A DNA stretch of 64,000 bases from Mytilus galloprovincialis (lineage: Eukaryota; Mollusca; Bivalvia; Mytilida; Mytilidae): positions 6,289,112-6,353,111 of the forward strand of contig NC_134842.1 in assembly GCF_965363235.1 (NCBI RefSeq), written 5' to 3'. Both the position numbers and the translations under genes were made by a program. Shown in pieces: positions 20,055 through 32,064 of the stretch (position 1 is its first letter; the number at the start of each line of letters is the position of its first letter). A model generated the notes under the pieces. The model ran no database searches. It was not told the origin of the DNA and saw only the letters and a list, made by a program, of their open reading frames with translations.

Positions 20055-22759
20055 CCCTTATCCATTTTCTTCACATTTAAGTTACCGAGACTGACTTGAT
20101 TGGTAAAAGAATTTGAAAATATTCTTACTTAAAAAACTACTTAATATCGTAAATACACATTTTTTTCACGAAGTCAAGTTTGAATATAATATTTAAAAAA
20201 ATATGATAAGAAGATATAAGACATAACAAATAATACAAATTCAATGATAAGCTTTTCTCATGCAATAGAAATTAAGTGCATCAATCTACATGTATCTGAG
20301 GATTTGGTTACACAATTTTTTTTAAGTGTTTACATAATTTACAAGTGAATTGCTATTGACAATTTTCAACTAATAAATAAACATATAAGAACAGTAAACA
20401 TTTATGGAACAATAACCAACAAATCTAACAATACAATGTACAACATAGAAACGCCTTTTCATTACATCCGAATCAAATTTCAATATATCTAAAATACAAG
20501 ATTGAGAAATTGTTTATCTTGATATTTCAGGAGAAATTATACATACAGCATGTAGAGTATGATGTTATAACTTATTGCAAAAACAAACCAATCACAGGTA
20601 AGCTAATCATATCGAAAAATAGTACATTAATCAGATCTACATGTATACACAAGGTTCAAACAACTCAGAAATCAAATCAAATCAAGTCAGTGAGCATTTC
20701 GAATTTCATCTTCGCAACTCTATGGATTGCTTTTCGTAGCTTGTTTTTTCCGATTTGTAAGCAAACAAAAAAAAAGAAAATGAATGAATCAATCTATATT
20801 GATGTGTATTTATATTATGTATTATTTTTAATAGTATTTTACTAACTTTTATATAATATTTTATTATATATTCTTGATGGACATATGATAAATAATATAG
20901 AGGGAATCTTAGCCCAATGATGTTAGCTAAGGAAATTGTTAAACAGCATTTAGCACAATAAAGATGATTTGATGGTTTCAAAAAAATATAAATGAGTTGT
21001 TATTGTTATTCTAAAGTTCAATTTTGTAAAAAAATATATCTAACAAAATTGCGGAATTTCCAGACAAATTAAAAAACGAAAATGTCCATAATAGACAGCA
21101 ATACAAATGCTGTCAAACAATCGTGACAATTAAAACACAGCTGCCATATTCCTTGCTTTGTACAAGAATTACCCGAACAATCTGGCTTTATTACTAGCTC
21201 AAGCTAAGCTAAGCGAGACAACTATAATTGAAATATGAAATGTTTTAACTTGTCTTACAAAAGAAAATATGACATTCTTGCATTTGGTGACTAATTTTTT
21301 AAAGTCTTCTCCTTTTAATTTCAATAATTTCTTTAAAGAAATTGAAATACCACTTCAATTCTATATTTTCTATCACCAGAAAGGCTCTTACATAAAACGT
21401 TAAAATGCAAAAATAAATGTTCGACACACATTAGAAGTCTTGAACTAAATTCCAAAATCCATTTTAGGTCATGCTAATTTGTGGCAATCTTACTAATTTA
21501 TAATAATTCTCCATTTATTATATGAAATACATAACAGTTTGATATCAATCAAATTTCACCAACCCATTTCTATTACGATAATGCACATAAAGTCTAACAG
21601 TCTACTTAGTGATATTTATCTAGTGCTATAACATTAACATTCATAAGAATGACAAAATATACATGTGGTTTTGTTGTAGTAAGTGTAATGAAACTTGAGT
21701 TATGTAATGTCTAAACTTGACTTAGTTATTAACGAAACAACCGGATAAGTTTATTAACAATTGATCAGTAATTAAAAGGCAAGTCTAGCTTTAATCTCAT
21801 TACTACATGTGTTAGGTACACGAAATAAAAGGTTATAGTTTTGATACAGTTTAATTTCAGAAAAAGGGAATTTAAAAGAATAAAGATATCACTCCTTCAA
21901 TCTGTCTTCTTTATTATGAGAAATAAGGGTTATTTATAGAAAAACTCATCGAAGAATTCACATAGAGATGAGTGACCGAACATCACATTATTTCACGAAT
22001 GCGCGTAGTTGAATATTTTTCGAAATTTTAATTCTTTAGTTAGTTATTCGTTTTCTTACATTGGCAAATGACCTCTTTTTTATATTAAATTAACGTAGAA
22101 AATGTCAGGATCTATATATTGTTCTACGCATTCTTAATTTGTTTTGATCAGACGTAATTGGCGTCTTGACGACGCATACTGTTGTATGACGTCAGAGGAG
22201 TGAAATAACCACGTTTATTTTACATGAGAAATTATCGGTTTTTATTTCCCTGGGAAATCAATGTAATTCCTTGGAAGTAATTTTGCCATTGGGTGTTATG
22301 GGAATTAGACACCACACTTATTGATTGATTATTTCTTGTGTCAATGTTCTGTGACTAATGTGAAGTTGTTAAATAAGAAAACGAAGTTATATTTAGAGTA
22401 GCAAAGATATATATCATCGGAAAACACATTCGCAGCAAAAAAAAACCAGTTTATCCCGGCTTTTGTTAGGGTTTGTGTAGCTCAGTTTTTAGTTTTCAAT
22501 GTTATCTTGAGAAGACGTTATTAAATTTATCATTTTTCTGTTTACATTTGTCATTTGGATGTCAACATCATTTTTACTTTCAAGGTTGGATTTTCATTTG
22601 TTTATTTGAATTCTATGTCGGTCTTCAACCTATTTTTTGTAAAATTTGTGCATTAATGTCGCAACGAAAGTTGATAACAAGGTCTTCACGTCATATTTGA
22701 AATACGGCATTTACCTTTGAGTTTGAGTTAAAGACGAATTAGATGAGGTGTTGATCTGA
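20055..22759. other. Long gene-free stretch
   Basis: Mirrored at about 44648-47965. The 111-codon ORF at 20510-20845 and its mirror are low-complexity AT-rich frames without motifs. Near 21258-21272 (TTGTCTTACAAAAG) lies the empty counterpart of the right-arm foldback insertion. Confidence 0.4.
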
Positions 22760-22767
22760 TGTCCATT

Positions 22768-22771
<4 letters not shown>
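22760..22771. repeat. Target-site duplication of LINE B, 3' side
   Basis: TGTCCATTCATT at 22760-22771 is repeated at 28807-28818. The right arm has it once, as AATGAATGGACA at 44636-44647. Confidence 0.85.
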
Positions 22772-22802
<31 letters not shown>

Positions 22803-23557
22803 CCAAGTAAATATCTTTTATTATATATCTGCTGTTTTGACAATCTACTCGGATTACAGCGTTAGCCCGAGTATCCCTGTATTTAGTTACTGAATTTCCA
22901 GGGAAAAGTTCAGTAAAGTATACTAAAGTATTAAAGTGTTAATTATATATATCACATATACATTCTTTTAAATACAGTGTATACATATTAAGAATAAAAT
23001 TTCATAGTATAAATCACGTGTTTACGGAACATCATTTGCCTTCCGAATTTGTATTCATCGTCCGGTGTTTACATCTTTGACCCAGTTATTTGTACTTGAC
23101 CTTTTGTGCTGGATTAGTTACAAATCATTGTCCGAAAGCTAGTGCAAAAGGAAGCACATGTTTGTTGTGAAAATAAATTTTTGGATTAGATAAAACTTGT
23201 TTGGTAAGTGTTATTTACTATTCGTTAACAATTTTGTCTTAGAAACAAAATAAATGTATCTAGAGTGAAAAAGATTAAATGTTTCTGGAAATATGATAGA
23301 AAGAATAAGGTTTTTAACATGTGATTTGATACCAATAAAGTGAACATACACACAATTACTTGATGATATTTGGTGCAAAACAAATCAGTGTTGAATTATA
23401 ATCATTTTAGTTTTATATATTATATTAAATAAAGTGTCTTGTTTTGTTTGTTTATACATACAAAAAATGAAAAACCAACAACTGCAACATACATGTACAC
23501 AATATAAAGTCTAGCATAGCTATTAATTTTCACACCACACAATTGTATACATTTCAA

Positions 23558-26500
23558 TTACATATATTTTTGAATATTTTTAAGCATCTTACTTATTGTT
23601 TTATTTCTATACTCCATCAGATAATATCTGTATTTAAATTCTTGTTTAAATATTTCATAAACATTAACTTGATTTATCTTATTATTTGAAATACAATTGC
23701 ATTTGTGTAGAGTGAATAGGATGACTGTCAAGAGATACTTAATATCATTTAATGAGTCCTCTTCTATTTTATATCCTACTACTAAGTGTTTTAAAGTAAC
23801 TATATGCTCTCCAATATGAAGGTTATGTAATAAAATACAAATTTTATTCCAAAAAACTTTAAAATAAGTACATTCTATGAAATTGTGTTGATAAGTATCT
23901 GGTACCCCACACACTGAACACAGATTGGTGTTCTTAATTTTCCATGTGAAAAGATGTGTACCTACAGGTAGTATATAATGTAATAATTTCCATCGAACCA
24001 TTTTTAATTTATTGTCTTCTAAATAATTAAAAATAAAATTTAATGTGTATTTAATTTTTGGTTGAATTTTATCTATATTTAGTTCTTTCCGCCATTTTGT
24101 AAACCCTATAGGAATATCTTTACTTACATTAGATAAGATTACATAATTATCTTTATTATTAATTTTTTGTAAATCATATATAATTGCGCCTTGTTTTAAA
24201 GATAGTTGTTTTTTACAATTAACAATAGTTTTTGATGAGTTTTGTTTTTGTAATATATCTTTCCAATGATTTGGTATGCTCTTTCTTATTTGTATTATTT
24301 CTGCAATCCAATTTCTTTTACATTTTAACTTATTGAGTATTTTTTCTTTTGATATTCTACCTTTGTCATCAATTATGTCATTTACATAGATTATGTTGTC
24401 TTTTATCCAATGATTAAAAACTAAACTGTGCCCATTTAACTTTACGTATTTGTTACCCCATATAATTTGTTGTCTAATGGTTCTAAAGTTTTCTGGTTTA
24501 TTAGTTTGACCACCGCCATATTTTACCCAGGTTTTAAGTATTTCAAAGTAAAAATTAGGGATTTTGTTGTTTTTTATATTTATTGATTTTAAATTATCCA
24601 GATTCATGTGAAATATTAAAAAATTTGATCCATATTCAATTTGATTAAAGTATAATGTGGGAATAATTTTCCAATTTGACTGTTCACCTTCTATTAATCT
24701 TTTTACCCATTTAATTTTTATTGCATCAATAAACTTGTCAATATCTATCATTCCAAGTCCTCCCTCAGTTTTTTTCATGTTAATTGTTTTTCTTTAATTT
24801 TTTTCTTTTTTATGGTCCCAAATGAATTCATAAATCATTTTTTTTAAACTTAAATAGTGAATCGTTGTCGATATCAGTTACAGAAGCTAAATATGTTATA
24901 TTTGGTATAACTAGAGATTTCACAACAGTTACTTTTCCGATCATTGTTAACTTTCTTTTTTTTTCCATGAGTTAAGAATTTTTTCAGATTTTTGAAGTTG
25001 TTTTTTTCTATGTTTAAATTCATACATTGAGATTTATTATATCCAAAGTGAATACCTAGGCTTTTAACAGTCTCTTTGCTCCAGTTAATATTCTCAAAAT
25101 TGTCCTGAATATGTTTTAATTTTCCGAAACCTAATCCTTCAGTTTTACTTCGATTTAAAATAAGTCCTGATAGAGAACCAAATACTTCAATTATATTAAG
25201 TGACTGAGAGATTTCGTCTTTAGAACAGAGAAACAATGTAGTATCATCAGCTAACTGGCTTATTATAAGGCTGTGCGTTTTTCCATCTAACTTTATATTT
25301 ATTCCCTTAAGATTATTGTCGTTTCTTATTCTACAGGCTAATATTTCGACTGCAAAGACAAATAAAATGGCGCTTAAAGGACATCCTTGTCGAATTCCTC
25401 TAAAACTATTCAGTGGGCTTGAAATCCATCCATTATTAGAGATGCATGCCTTGATATCTGCATACAAGGTTTTGACCCATCTTAACATAGAATTTTCAAT
25501 ACCAAATTTTGTTAGTGATTGATACATGAATTCCCACTCTAGGGAATCAAAGGTTTTGGAGAAATCTAGAAAAAGTATAGCTCCATCTATTTTTAACTTT
25601 TCAGCATGATCTATAATGTCTTGTATCTGACGTATATTAAAACCTATATAACGGTTTTTAATGTATCCATTTTGGTCACTGTGGATAATTTTTGACATCA
25701 CAGGTTTTAATCTTTGGGCTAATGTATATGCAATGATTTTAACATCAACATTTAATAGTGTAATTGGTCTGTAATTACCTAATTCAGTGGGGTCTCCTTT
25801 TTTAAATATTAGAGAAATTAGGCCTATTTTTTGTGATTCAGATAACATTCCTTTTTTATAGCAATAATTGAAGCTTTGAATTGCATAATTCTTTAATTTG
25901 TCCCAAAATTCTCTATAAAACTCTACTGAGAGTCCATCTAGGCCTGGGGATTTATTTAATTTCATTTGAAAAATTGATTTTGTACATTCTTCTGTTGATA
26001 GAAGTCCATTTAGAGAATTGCTTTCTTCTTTACTTAATGATTGTTTAATATTTGTATCCTTAATATATGTGTTTATAAAATTTTTATCTGGTTTAGTGCT
26101 TGTGTAAAGCTTTTCATAATATTTCTTTTCTAAATTTAGTATTTCTGATTGTTTCGTAATTATCTCCCCTTTCTCGTTTTTTAAATTTATTATATTTTTT
26201 CTTGTTTGTCTACTTTTCTCTAATCCTAGAAAAAAATTAGAATTCTTTTCTCCTTCTTCTATCCATTTTATCCTTGAACGTATCTGTGCACCTTTTGCTT
26301 TATAATTAAAAGAGATTCTATCTCACTTTCTAATAAATTGATTTCGTTCTTTTCTACTTCACTTGATTTATTATTATCCTTTCTTTTCTGTAATGTTTGA
26401 AGTTTTTTTTCCAAATTGTGAATTTCATTTTTCCTTTGCCTAGATTTATTTTTGCAAAACTGTATTGTTAATTCTCTTACTTCAATTTTAAACAGGTCCC

Positions 26501-27366
26501 ATAATTGTGATAAATTTTCAGTGTAATTGCTTTTAAGTATAAAATAGTCTATAACTTTTTCTATTTTATCTTTATAAGATTTGTCAGTAAGTATGCTATT
26601 GTTTATTTTAAAGAACCCTTTACCCTTATTATCATTTGACATGTTAATTTTCAATGAAATTGCCTGATGGTCTGTACTAGAAATTAGGGCTGGTCTTATA
26701 TCTGTAGACTTTATCATAGTTCTCAATTCCTTACCTGTTAGAAAATAATTATTCTACTTGCCTCATCGTCCTTATTTTTACGTTTCCATGTATATTGATA
26801 TAGTTTCGGATGTAATTGTCTCCAAATATCTTCTAGTTTGTTTGTTTTTATTAAAGTTTTCAAACTATTTGTAGTTTTTTGTTCTCTTTTTTTATTATTA
26901 TTCTTTCTATCTGTACTACTCAATGTTTCATTCATATCTCCCCCTACTACTAAAATTCCAAGACTATGTTCTTCAATTATTTTATTTACATTTTTAAAGA
27001 AGATGTTTCGCTTTTTTTTTCATTAGGTGCATATAAATTTATTAAAGAAAATATGTTGTTGTTTATTTCAACATTTACAAGAATTATGCGACCTTCTTGA
27101 TCAGTAAAAGTATCAATTATCTTTGGGTTTATTGTTTTTTTTAATAAATATAGCCACTCCTTTTTATTGTGTTGTGCCAAAACTGTGAAAAATATCTGCG
27201 TCATATTCATTACTTACTTTATTTTCTATTTCTTTAACAAAATGAGTTTCTTGGATGAAAAGTATATCTGTTTTTTATATTTTAACCAAGTATAAAGCCT
27301 ATTTCTTTTTTCTTTTTGGCCTAGTCCTTGACAATTTAAGGAACAGATATGTAAAGTTTTATTCAT
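23558..27366 (-). pseudogene. LINE B ORF2: endonuclease-reverse transcriptase
   Basis: ATG at 27366 (HICSLNCQGLGQKEKRNRLY, an APE-endonuclease start). It continues with DILFIQETHF, NLYAPNEK, GDMNETLSSTDR, then SRIIIF and STDHQAISL. Reverse transcriptase: NKSPGLDGLSVEFYREFW, KKGDPTELGNYRPITLLN, FLDFSKTFDSLEW (first catalytic Asp), RGIRQGCPLSAILF and the active-site box SQLADDTTLFL near 25243-25254 (LADD in place of F/YADD). After the RT come the Tx1-type thumb and GGLGMIDIDKF; CSVCGVPDTYQHNFIEC forms the C-terminal zinc-like motif. Frames change at A-runs near 27275, 27170, 26740, 24960 and 24800, so this copy is broken unless some are sequencing errors. The RT (363 codons) and the C-terminal part (406 codons) are otherwise open. 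Confidence 0.85.
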
Positions 27367-28372
27367 ATTTCTTATAGTTTTTGTAGCTTAAAGCGAGTAT
27401 TTTAAAACTAAATACGTTTGACAAACATACATGTATACAAGAACAATAACATGCATAGTATAAAAAAATACATATATACATGAAGAACAACAGTATATAT
27501 AACATGATTATAATAACTATACATATAATAAATACATGATCTTTTATGCATATTTTATCTATCCTAAAAATTGGACACCAGTTCAGGAAAGGTGTACATG
27601 TTTTAAATAATTTGTGTAGGGATTTTCCCACATCTATAAATAGCCATAGTTTGCTCATGTAATTTCTATTAGTTGTTTTTGTTCTGATGAATTCTATTGG
27701 TTCTAATAATGCACTTATATTGCTATGTTTTGTTTTAGTTGAAGTTGATTGTATCAATTTTGTTTTTATTTTTGTAGGTATTTCAGATATATTCGACACC
27801 ATTTGGTAATAGGATAAATTTTCTTGTTTCACAAGAAGACTCAAATTCATGGATTTAGTGATGCTGAAGACTTTTACAAGAATACGTATGTGTGTGAGGA
27901 ATACTATTGCTGGATTTTGACTAGAAATTCCTTCCCAGTATCTATACATGTGCGTGTATTTGTATAGTGATGCAATATATTGAAGCCAAAAGTTAATTCG
28001 AACGAATTTACATGTACAGTGTAGTTTTTTCCAGATGTAATTATGATCTGCAGTTAAATGTTGCTGGATTACTGTTTGATTCATGGATTTATTTTCCCAG
28101 CTGCATATGATTGGAATTTTGAGATTCTTACTCCAGTAAAACTGTTGGAAGTTATATTTTGTTTGAGAACTGTTCTTTCTACTATGATAATACATACATA
28201 AAGGAATCGGTATTGCAAATTTATGGAATATTATTAGATATTTATTGTGTTTAGGTCTGTTTATTAAAGAACATTCTTTAATTATGTTTGTATTCTTTGC
28301 ATGATCCAGTTGATAACACAAACCAATACTGTTTTTATTTCTATTACTCTTTGACATTATGTTATAAAACAC
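27359..28372 (-). CDS. LINE B 337-codon ORF upstream of ORF2
   Basis: A long open frame ending at TAA (27361-27359). It overlaps the ORF2 start in ATGAATAA, the ATG of ORF2 lying within the last two codons. No CCHC knuckle or RRM as in usual Tx1/L1 ORF1 proteins is visible. The N-terminal two thirds are basic and aromatic, and the C-terminus has a strongly hydrophobic stretch (IICIVIIIMLYILLFFMY). It may be real coding sequence linked to ORF2 by reinitiation, or an accidental frame in AT-rich leader. Confidence 0.35.
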   Translation of the reverse strand: MFYNIMSKSNRNKNSIGLCYQLDHAKNTNIIKECSLINRPKHNKYLIIFHKFAIPIPLCMYYHSRKNSSQTKYNFQQFYWSKNLKIPIICSWENKSMNQTVIQQHLTADHNYIWKKLHCTCKFVRINFWLQYIASLYKYTHMYRYWEGISSQNPAIVFLTHIRILVKVFSITKSMNLSLLVKQENLSYYQMVSNISEIPTKIKTKLIQSTSTKTKHSNISALLEPIEFIRTKTTNRNYMSKLWLFIDVGKSLHKLFKTCTPFLNWCPIFRIDKICIKDHVFIICIVIIIMLYILLFFMYICIFLYYACYCSCIHVCLSNVFSFKILALSYKNYKKYE

Positions 28373-28667
28373 AACATTAAAGTTCCTTTCTATTTTACTC
28401 TTCTTTCTATTACTTCTTGAAAGTATGAAATCTAATATTCCATCACAATCATCGCTACATATTTTGGTAGTTTTACTGGTTTTTTTTTTAATTTACATAA
28501 AAAGCATTGTCTTCAAGGTGGTTGTTTACCTTTTGGAATATGCTTGTCATACATATATGTATGAATAATAATAAAACTATATACAAACAAATCATTGCGA
28601 AAAAAGGGTAAAGAGATGATAAACCAACAGAAAAAAAGGAGTTAGCTACATAATTGTTCATACATGT

Positions 28668-28806
28668 TTATTTCTCCTTTTTAACTTTGTGTTTGGTTGT
28701 TTGATTCTCTCTATCGAAAAGGTCCGTTGTAGGAGTTGTTGCAGACCTTTTTGAGACTTTATTTCCAGGAGTGGTTGCACTGGTTTGTTTCTCAACTAGA
28801 AATTGT
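28668..28806 (-). pseudogene. Possible ORF1 tail at the LINE B 5' end
   Basis: From the insertion point the frame reads QQFLVEKQTSATTPGNK, then VSKRSATTPTTDLF, then KHKVKKEK and stop: hydrophilic and basic, as ORF1 C-termini often are. If so, LINE B is truncated inside ORF1. The 65-codon ORF that runs into it from 28865 is a chimera of flank and element. Confidence 0.3.
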
Positions 28807-28818
28807 TGTCCATTCATT
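28807..28818. repeat. Target-site duplication of LINE B, 5' side
   Basis: Second copy of TGTCCATTCATT, directly joined to the element's 5' end. Confidence 0.85.
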
Positions 28819-29486
28819 GTTTTAAAGACGCAATTGGCATCTGTTAGACGGTAATTGACCACCAACTTGTAAATAGAAACACAAAAGCAAGGCCGTTAAA
28901 TCCTTTATAAAACAATGCATTCGTTTAACCAGGTTGAAGTCAAATCTAAAGAGGAGACTAGTAATGTGTTCCTACAAACGCAACAATAATAATGGCAATA
29001 CAACAAATATCGCTGTAATCTCGTAAAATGAGATATCGTTCTGCTAGCGGACAAGAGGATCTGTCATAGCATAGAACAATACATTGAAGGTACTGAAAAT
29101 TTCTAATTATTCAACAGTATTTGAATTCTTACTGTATCATGGAGTAATAATTCTGTGTTTTACAGTAAATAGTAAAATAGGTATATGAAATACAAATGCA
29201 TGTGGTATTTTTTTAACTGTAAACTCAGTGTCATAATAATCTGTAAGTTATCAATAATTGTGTCACAATTATAAGTTAGCCACTTGAGATATGAAGCACA
29301 ATTATTAATCATTAAATCGTTGAATAGTGGTGAAATGCCAGACAATTTATAGATGTTTACTCCACCTTCCATTGTCTTTTAAAGGGTATATTGTAATTTG
29401 TATATTTAAATATAGGTTTTTATTTTATTTTAACAAGGAATACTGTAAGCTCTGATTGTAAGAACAAAAAAAGGTAAACTTAAAAC
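28819..29486. other. No gene recognised
   Basis: Mirrored at about 43870-44635. Relative to the right arm, 117 bp are missing near 28955. Confidence 0.4.
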
Positions 29487-29700
29487 CCTTCAAACAAAAA
29501 GTAAAAACACAAAAATACTCCGAGGAAAATTCAAAAAGGAAAATCCAAAATCAAAAGGCAAAATCGAAAGTCCAAACACATCAAACGAATGGATAACAAC
29601 TGTCATATTCCTGACTTGGTACAGGCATTTTCTAATGTAGAAAATGGTGGATTGAACCTGGTTTTATAGCTAGCTAAACCTCTCACTTGTATGACAGTCG
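29487..29700 (+). mobile_element. SINE-like repeat, left arm only
   Basis: Carries the blocks AAAGGCAAAATCGAAAGTCC, CACATCAAACGAATGGATAA, CTGACTTGGTACAGGCATTT, AATGGTGGATTGAACCTGG and TCTCACTTGTATGACAGTCG. The right arm lacks this stretch at about 43855, where AATGCCTTGGAACTTAAATT runs on. It is the least diverged copy of the family in the window. Confidence 0.6.
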
Positions 29701-30604
29701 AATCAAATGCCAAGGCATTTTTCAGAAAGGTATCAAAACAAAAAGTCATAAAACAATAACAGCTAGCTATATAATGCACTCTTTGAATTAACCTTTTTCA
29801 AAAACACATAATTGTTTATTATAAGATATCAGGAAATAAAAAGAAAATAATAGAACTATGCACCTTCTAATATTTCACAAATTTAAACATATAATGCATT
29901 TAACAATGTTAAAAATAAAATATTCTCACACTTTGAACACAAGACGTTTAAACTGCAATTATGATAGATAAAAGTGGCTCTCAGCATCCTACAATCATAT
30001 AATACAATATTGTCTATCTTATAATTTTTTTTCGTGGCCTTTGTCAACAAGTATTTTGTAGTAGATAATCACCCTTAAATTGCCATTGATAGGTACTTTT
30101 TGCGGGACATTGAAAGTAAAAAAATCATTGAGGTTCGTGTCCATTTATCTTTAAGTCTAAGGTGGTACCAGTTTCCTGTTGGATCAATTGTAATTGATGG
30201 GAAATATGGAATGTTCGAGTACATATATGTCTTAAAATGTAACCTCCTACAATTTTCTGTAAATTATAACAAATATAACAAATCAACGTCAACATTAGAG
30301 GGCATTTTTAACGTACTGTCTGTTCTTCAGATCAGAGGGTTTTGGTTTTGTACCAGTAAACTTCCGAGAAAGAATGCACTTTAGTTTGAAATTAAAGTTA
30401 TGTTGTATTTTGTAGGACACGTCAGTGTAAGGTATAATATTAATATGAAATGTCTGTCACTTTATTCTAAATTAAGAAAAAACATTAAAATTTCATAATT
30501 GAAATAGAAATTAATGGGGCTATCAACAAATGGTTTTATTTCATAAGTAGATGTACACATATGTAACAGTGTAATTATAAAACTGTGTGTCGTTACTTTT
30601 AACA
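29701..30604. other. No convincing gene
   Basis: A 94-codon ORF (30100-30384) is reproduced in part on the right (43474-43223) but shows no motif. Nothing else. Confidence 0.35.
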
Positions 30605-31110
30605 AGTAATGAAACATTTCCTTGAAAGTAATCGATAAATATTCGTATTCAACGGGAAAACATTTACATTGTAAGTGTTTGAAGGAAGTATATACGTAAA
30701 GATGAACATCATACTCAAACTTTTGGATAATCTACATATTTACTAAACAAAGACAAACCAAAGAAGGAATATAAACAAATTAAAATGGACGAAATACACA
30801 TTTGGTTAAAGAGAGTTGATTTAATAGTTTTTAACCGCAATGATTGATAGTAGAAATCAGTCATCATCAAACGTTTAACCTTTTGCTATACCCACAATTA
30901 CATGTACTTATTGCTTTAAACACATTTTATCTAGCCAGTACATATATTACTAAATAAAGACAACAGTATATTTATATCTTATATCTCTTTAGTCTTGTAA
31001 AAAGGGACGAATCAATGTTGACTATTCGACGAAAATTCCTTCAAACACTTACAATGAAAAGATTTTCCTGTTCAATATGAATATTTATCGATTACTTTGA
31101 ATGACATTCG
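30605..31110. repeat. Inverted pair of R245 repeats at the inner end of the left arm
   Basis: About 30618-30690 (GAAAGTAATCGATAAATATT ... GTGTTTGAAGGAA) returns inverted at about 31035-31105 (TTCCTTCAAACACTTACAAT ... TTATCGATTAC): about 70-bp arms around a ~340-bp loop. Both belong to the R245 family. The right arm repeats the pair at 42467-42560 and 42860-42960. Confidence 0.65.
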
Positions 31111-31115
31111 TTTGA

Positions 31116-31352
31116 TGTTATTTATATGTTGAGTTTTGTAGACTTGTTATTATCGTTTGGTCGCTTTCAAGTCTCCAGCAATGACAAAATTTACTTTTGT
31201 CTTAGGCGTATGAAAATCCCTTTTGTATCTGATTTAAGCAACATACGATAATGAACACTATATAAAACTATACTATTATAAACGGTAATCAGTAGATAGG
31301 AAATATGTTAACCACATTTTTTTAAATTTTGTCCTAGCACTAGAGACTTTTT
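31116..31352 (+). repeat. Innermost palindrome arm, left (237 bp)
   Basis: Ungapped reverse complement of 32143-32379 (coordinate sum 63495 at both ends), with few mismatches (e.g. GCACTAGAG versus GCACTGGAG). It adjoins the axis spacer. Confidence 0.88.
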
Positions 31353-31360
31353 TTATTATA

Positions 31361-31870
31361 GTTACATAGTTACATAGTTTGCTAGTGACCTTATACGGTA
31401 TATATGGGGTCAGTAAATTCCATATGGAGAGAAAGCAAAGCTCGAATTTCCAAATGGAATTTATACCGTATTAAGTCACTAGTGCACTATGTAACGAATT
31501 TATCTTACCAACTATCTTAACATGTTGCATTAGTCTAGTGATCTATCATAGTGAGCAAGTCTTCAATACTGTTAGCATTAAGAAACTATACTTCAACTGA
31601 TCATTCAAAAACGAATGCCAACAATAACCTCTTGTTAGCTTTAAATTTGTTATATATGAATTTATTTCAATCATTCATTGTCTGTTGAAACCTTAAAAAA
31701 ATTCTCAGTACCGTTTTGCTTTCATAAGCTTAAGGAACGTAACACCTCTACTAACCGTGTATTGAAAAACCCCGCCTACCTACTAACCTAATTTTGAATA
31801 AACACGGTCTCTACGAGGTTGCTTTTAACCAATCATATTCCTAGAAATATAATGGAGGCAAGATAAAAAT
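31361..31870. mobile_element. Foldback element FB, copy 1 (diverged)
   Basis: Aligns along its length with 46157-46757: hairpin head; then GAATTTATCTTAC, CAAGTCTTCAATACTGTTAG, TGCCAACAATAAC, TCTCAGTACCGTTTTG, AACCGTGTAT, CCCCGCCTACCTACTAACCT and AATCATATTCCT; ending GGAGGCAAGATAAAA. The head hairpin is 31369-31495; its 3' arm has lost a TACTGACCCCATA block. No coding capacity. Confidence 0.6.
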
Positions 31871-31992
31871 ATTACCATCTTAAAATCAAGTTTGACATGA
31901 AAAAATTAACAAATTAGGGAGTGATTTCAAAATACAATAATGAATATGACAAACATGGATTTTTATTTATTTTGTGGCAAATGTATACTTAC

Positions 31993-32064
31993 AAATGTTC
32001 AAGAGCCGTCAAATTACGAAATATATTTTGATCTAAGGCTCTGATTCGATTGTTGTTGAGATTC
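31993..32064 (-). CDS. LRR gene exon 5 (fourth repeat)
   Basis: 72 nt, TTAAG acceptor, GTAAGT donor. Encodes NLNNNRIRALDQNIFRNL plus TALEHL. It lies in the axis spacer, so it has no mirrored copy. Confidence 0.75.

Larger units (their letters stand above)
22771..28806 (-). mobile_element. LINE B: Tx1/L1-like retrotransposon, left arm only
   Basis: Read on the minus strand it starts at 28806, has ORF1-like coding DNA, ORF2 from 27366 to 23558, a 3' UTR of about 750 bp and a poly(A) tail of about 31 bases (poly(T) at 22772-22802). It is bounded by a 12-bp target duplication, and the right arm shows the empty site. Poly(A) tail, long duplication and L1/Tx1-type ORF2 fit one another. The length of about 6.0 kb is near full for this group, though 5' truncation within ORF1 cannot be excluded. 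Confidence 0.9.
3421..31352 (+). repeat. Left arm of giant imperfect palindrome
   Basis: Every feature in this arm has a reverse-complement partner to the right. The sum of paired coordinates is 67421 near the outer end (5546 with 61875), 67423 at 13.6 kb, 68009 after the solo LTR, 68020 at 19-20 kb, 67407 just before LINE B, 73454 after LINE B, 73572 at 31117/42455 and 63495 for the innermost part (31116-31352 with 32143-32379). Each jump is one indel: the 586-bp LTR plus duplication, a ~613-bp foldback insertion on the right, 6,047 bp of LINE B plus duplication, about 100 bp net of small indels, and a 10,077-bp segment on the right. Between jumps the arms match closely: the 248-aa gene differs at one residue. 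Confidence 0.93.

Noticed and set aside
22473..22700. 75-codon ORF beginning MCSSVFSFQCYL
   Set aside because: The mirrored right-arm sequence does not keep the frame and no motif is present.
28668..28865. 65-codon ORF starting MVVNYRLTDANC
   Set aside because: Chimera of host flank and the LINE B 5' end; on the right the flank frame stops a few codons later. I could not establish that the flank is an exon.
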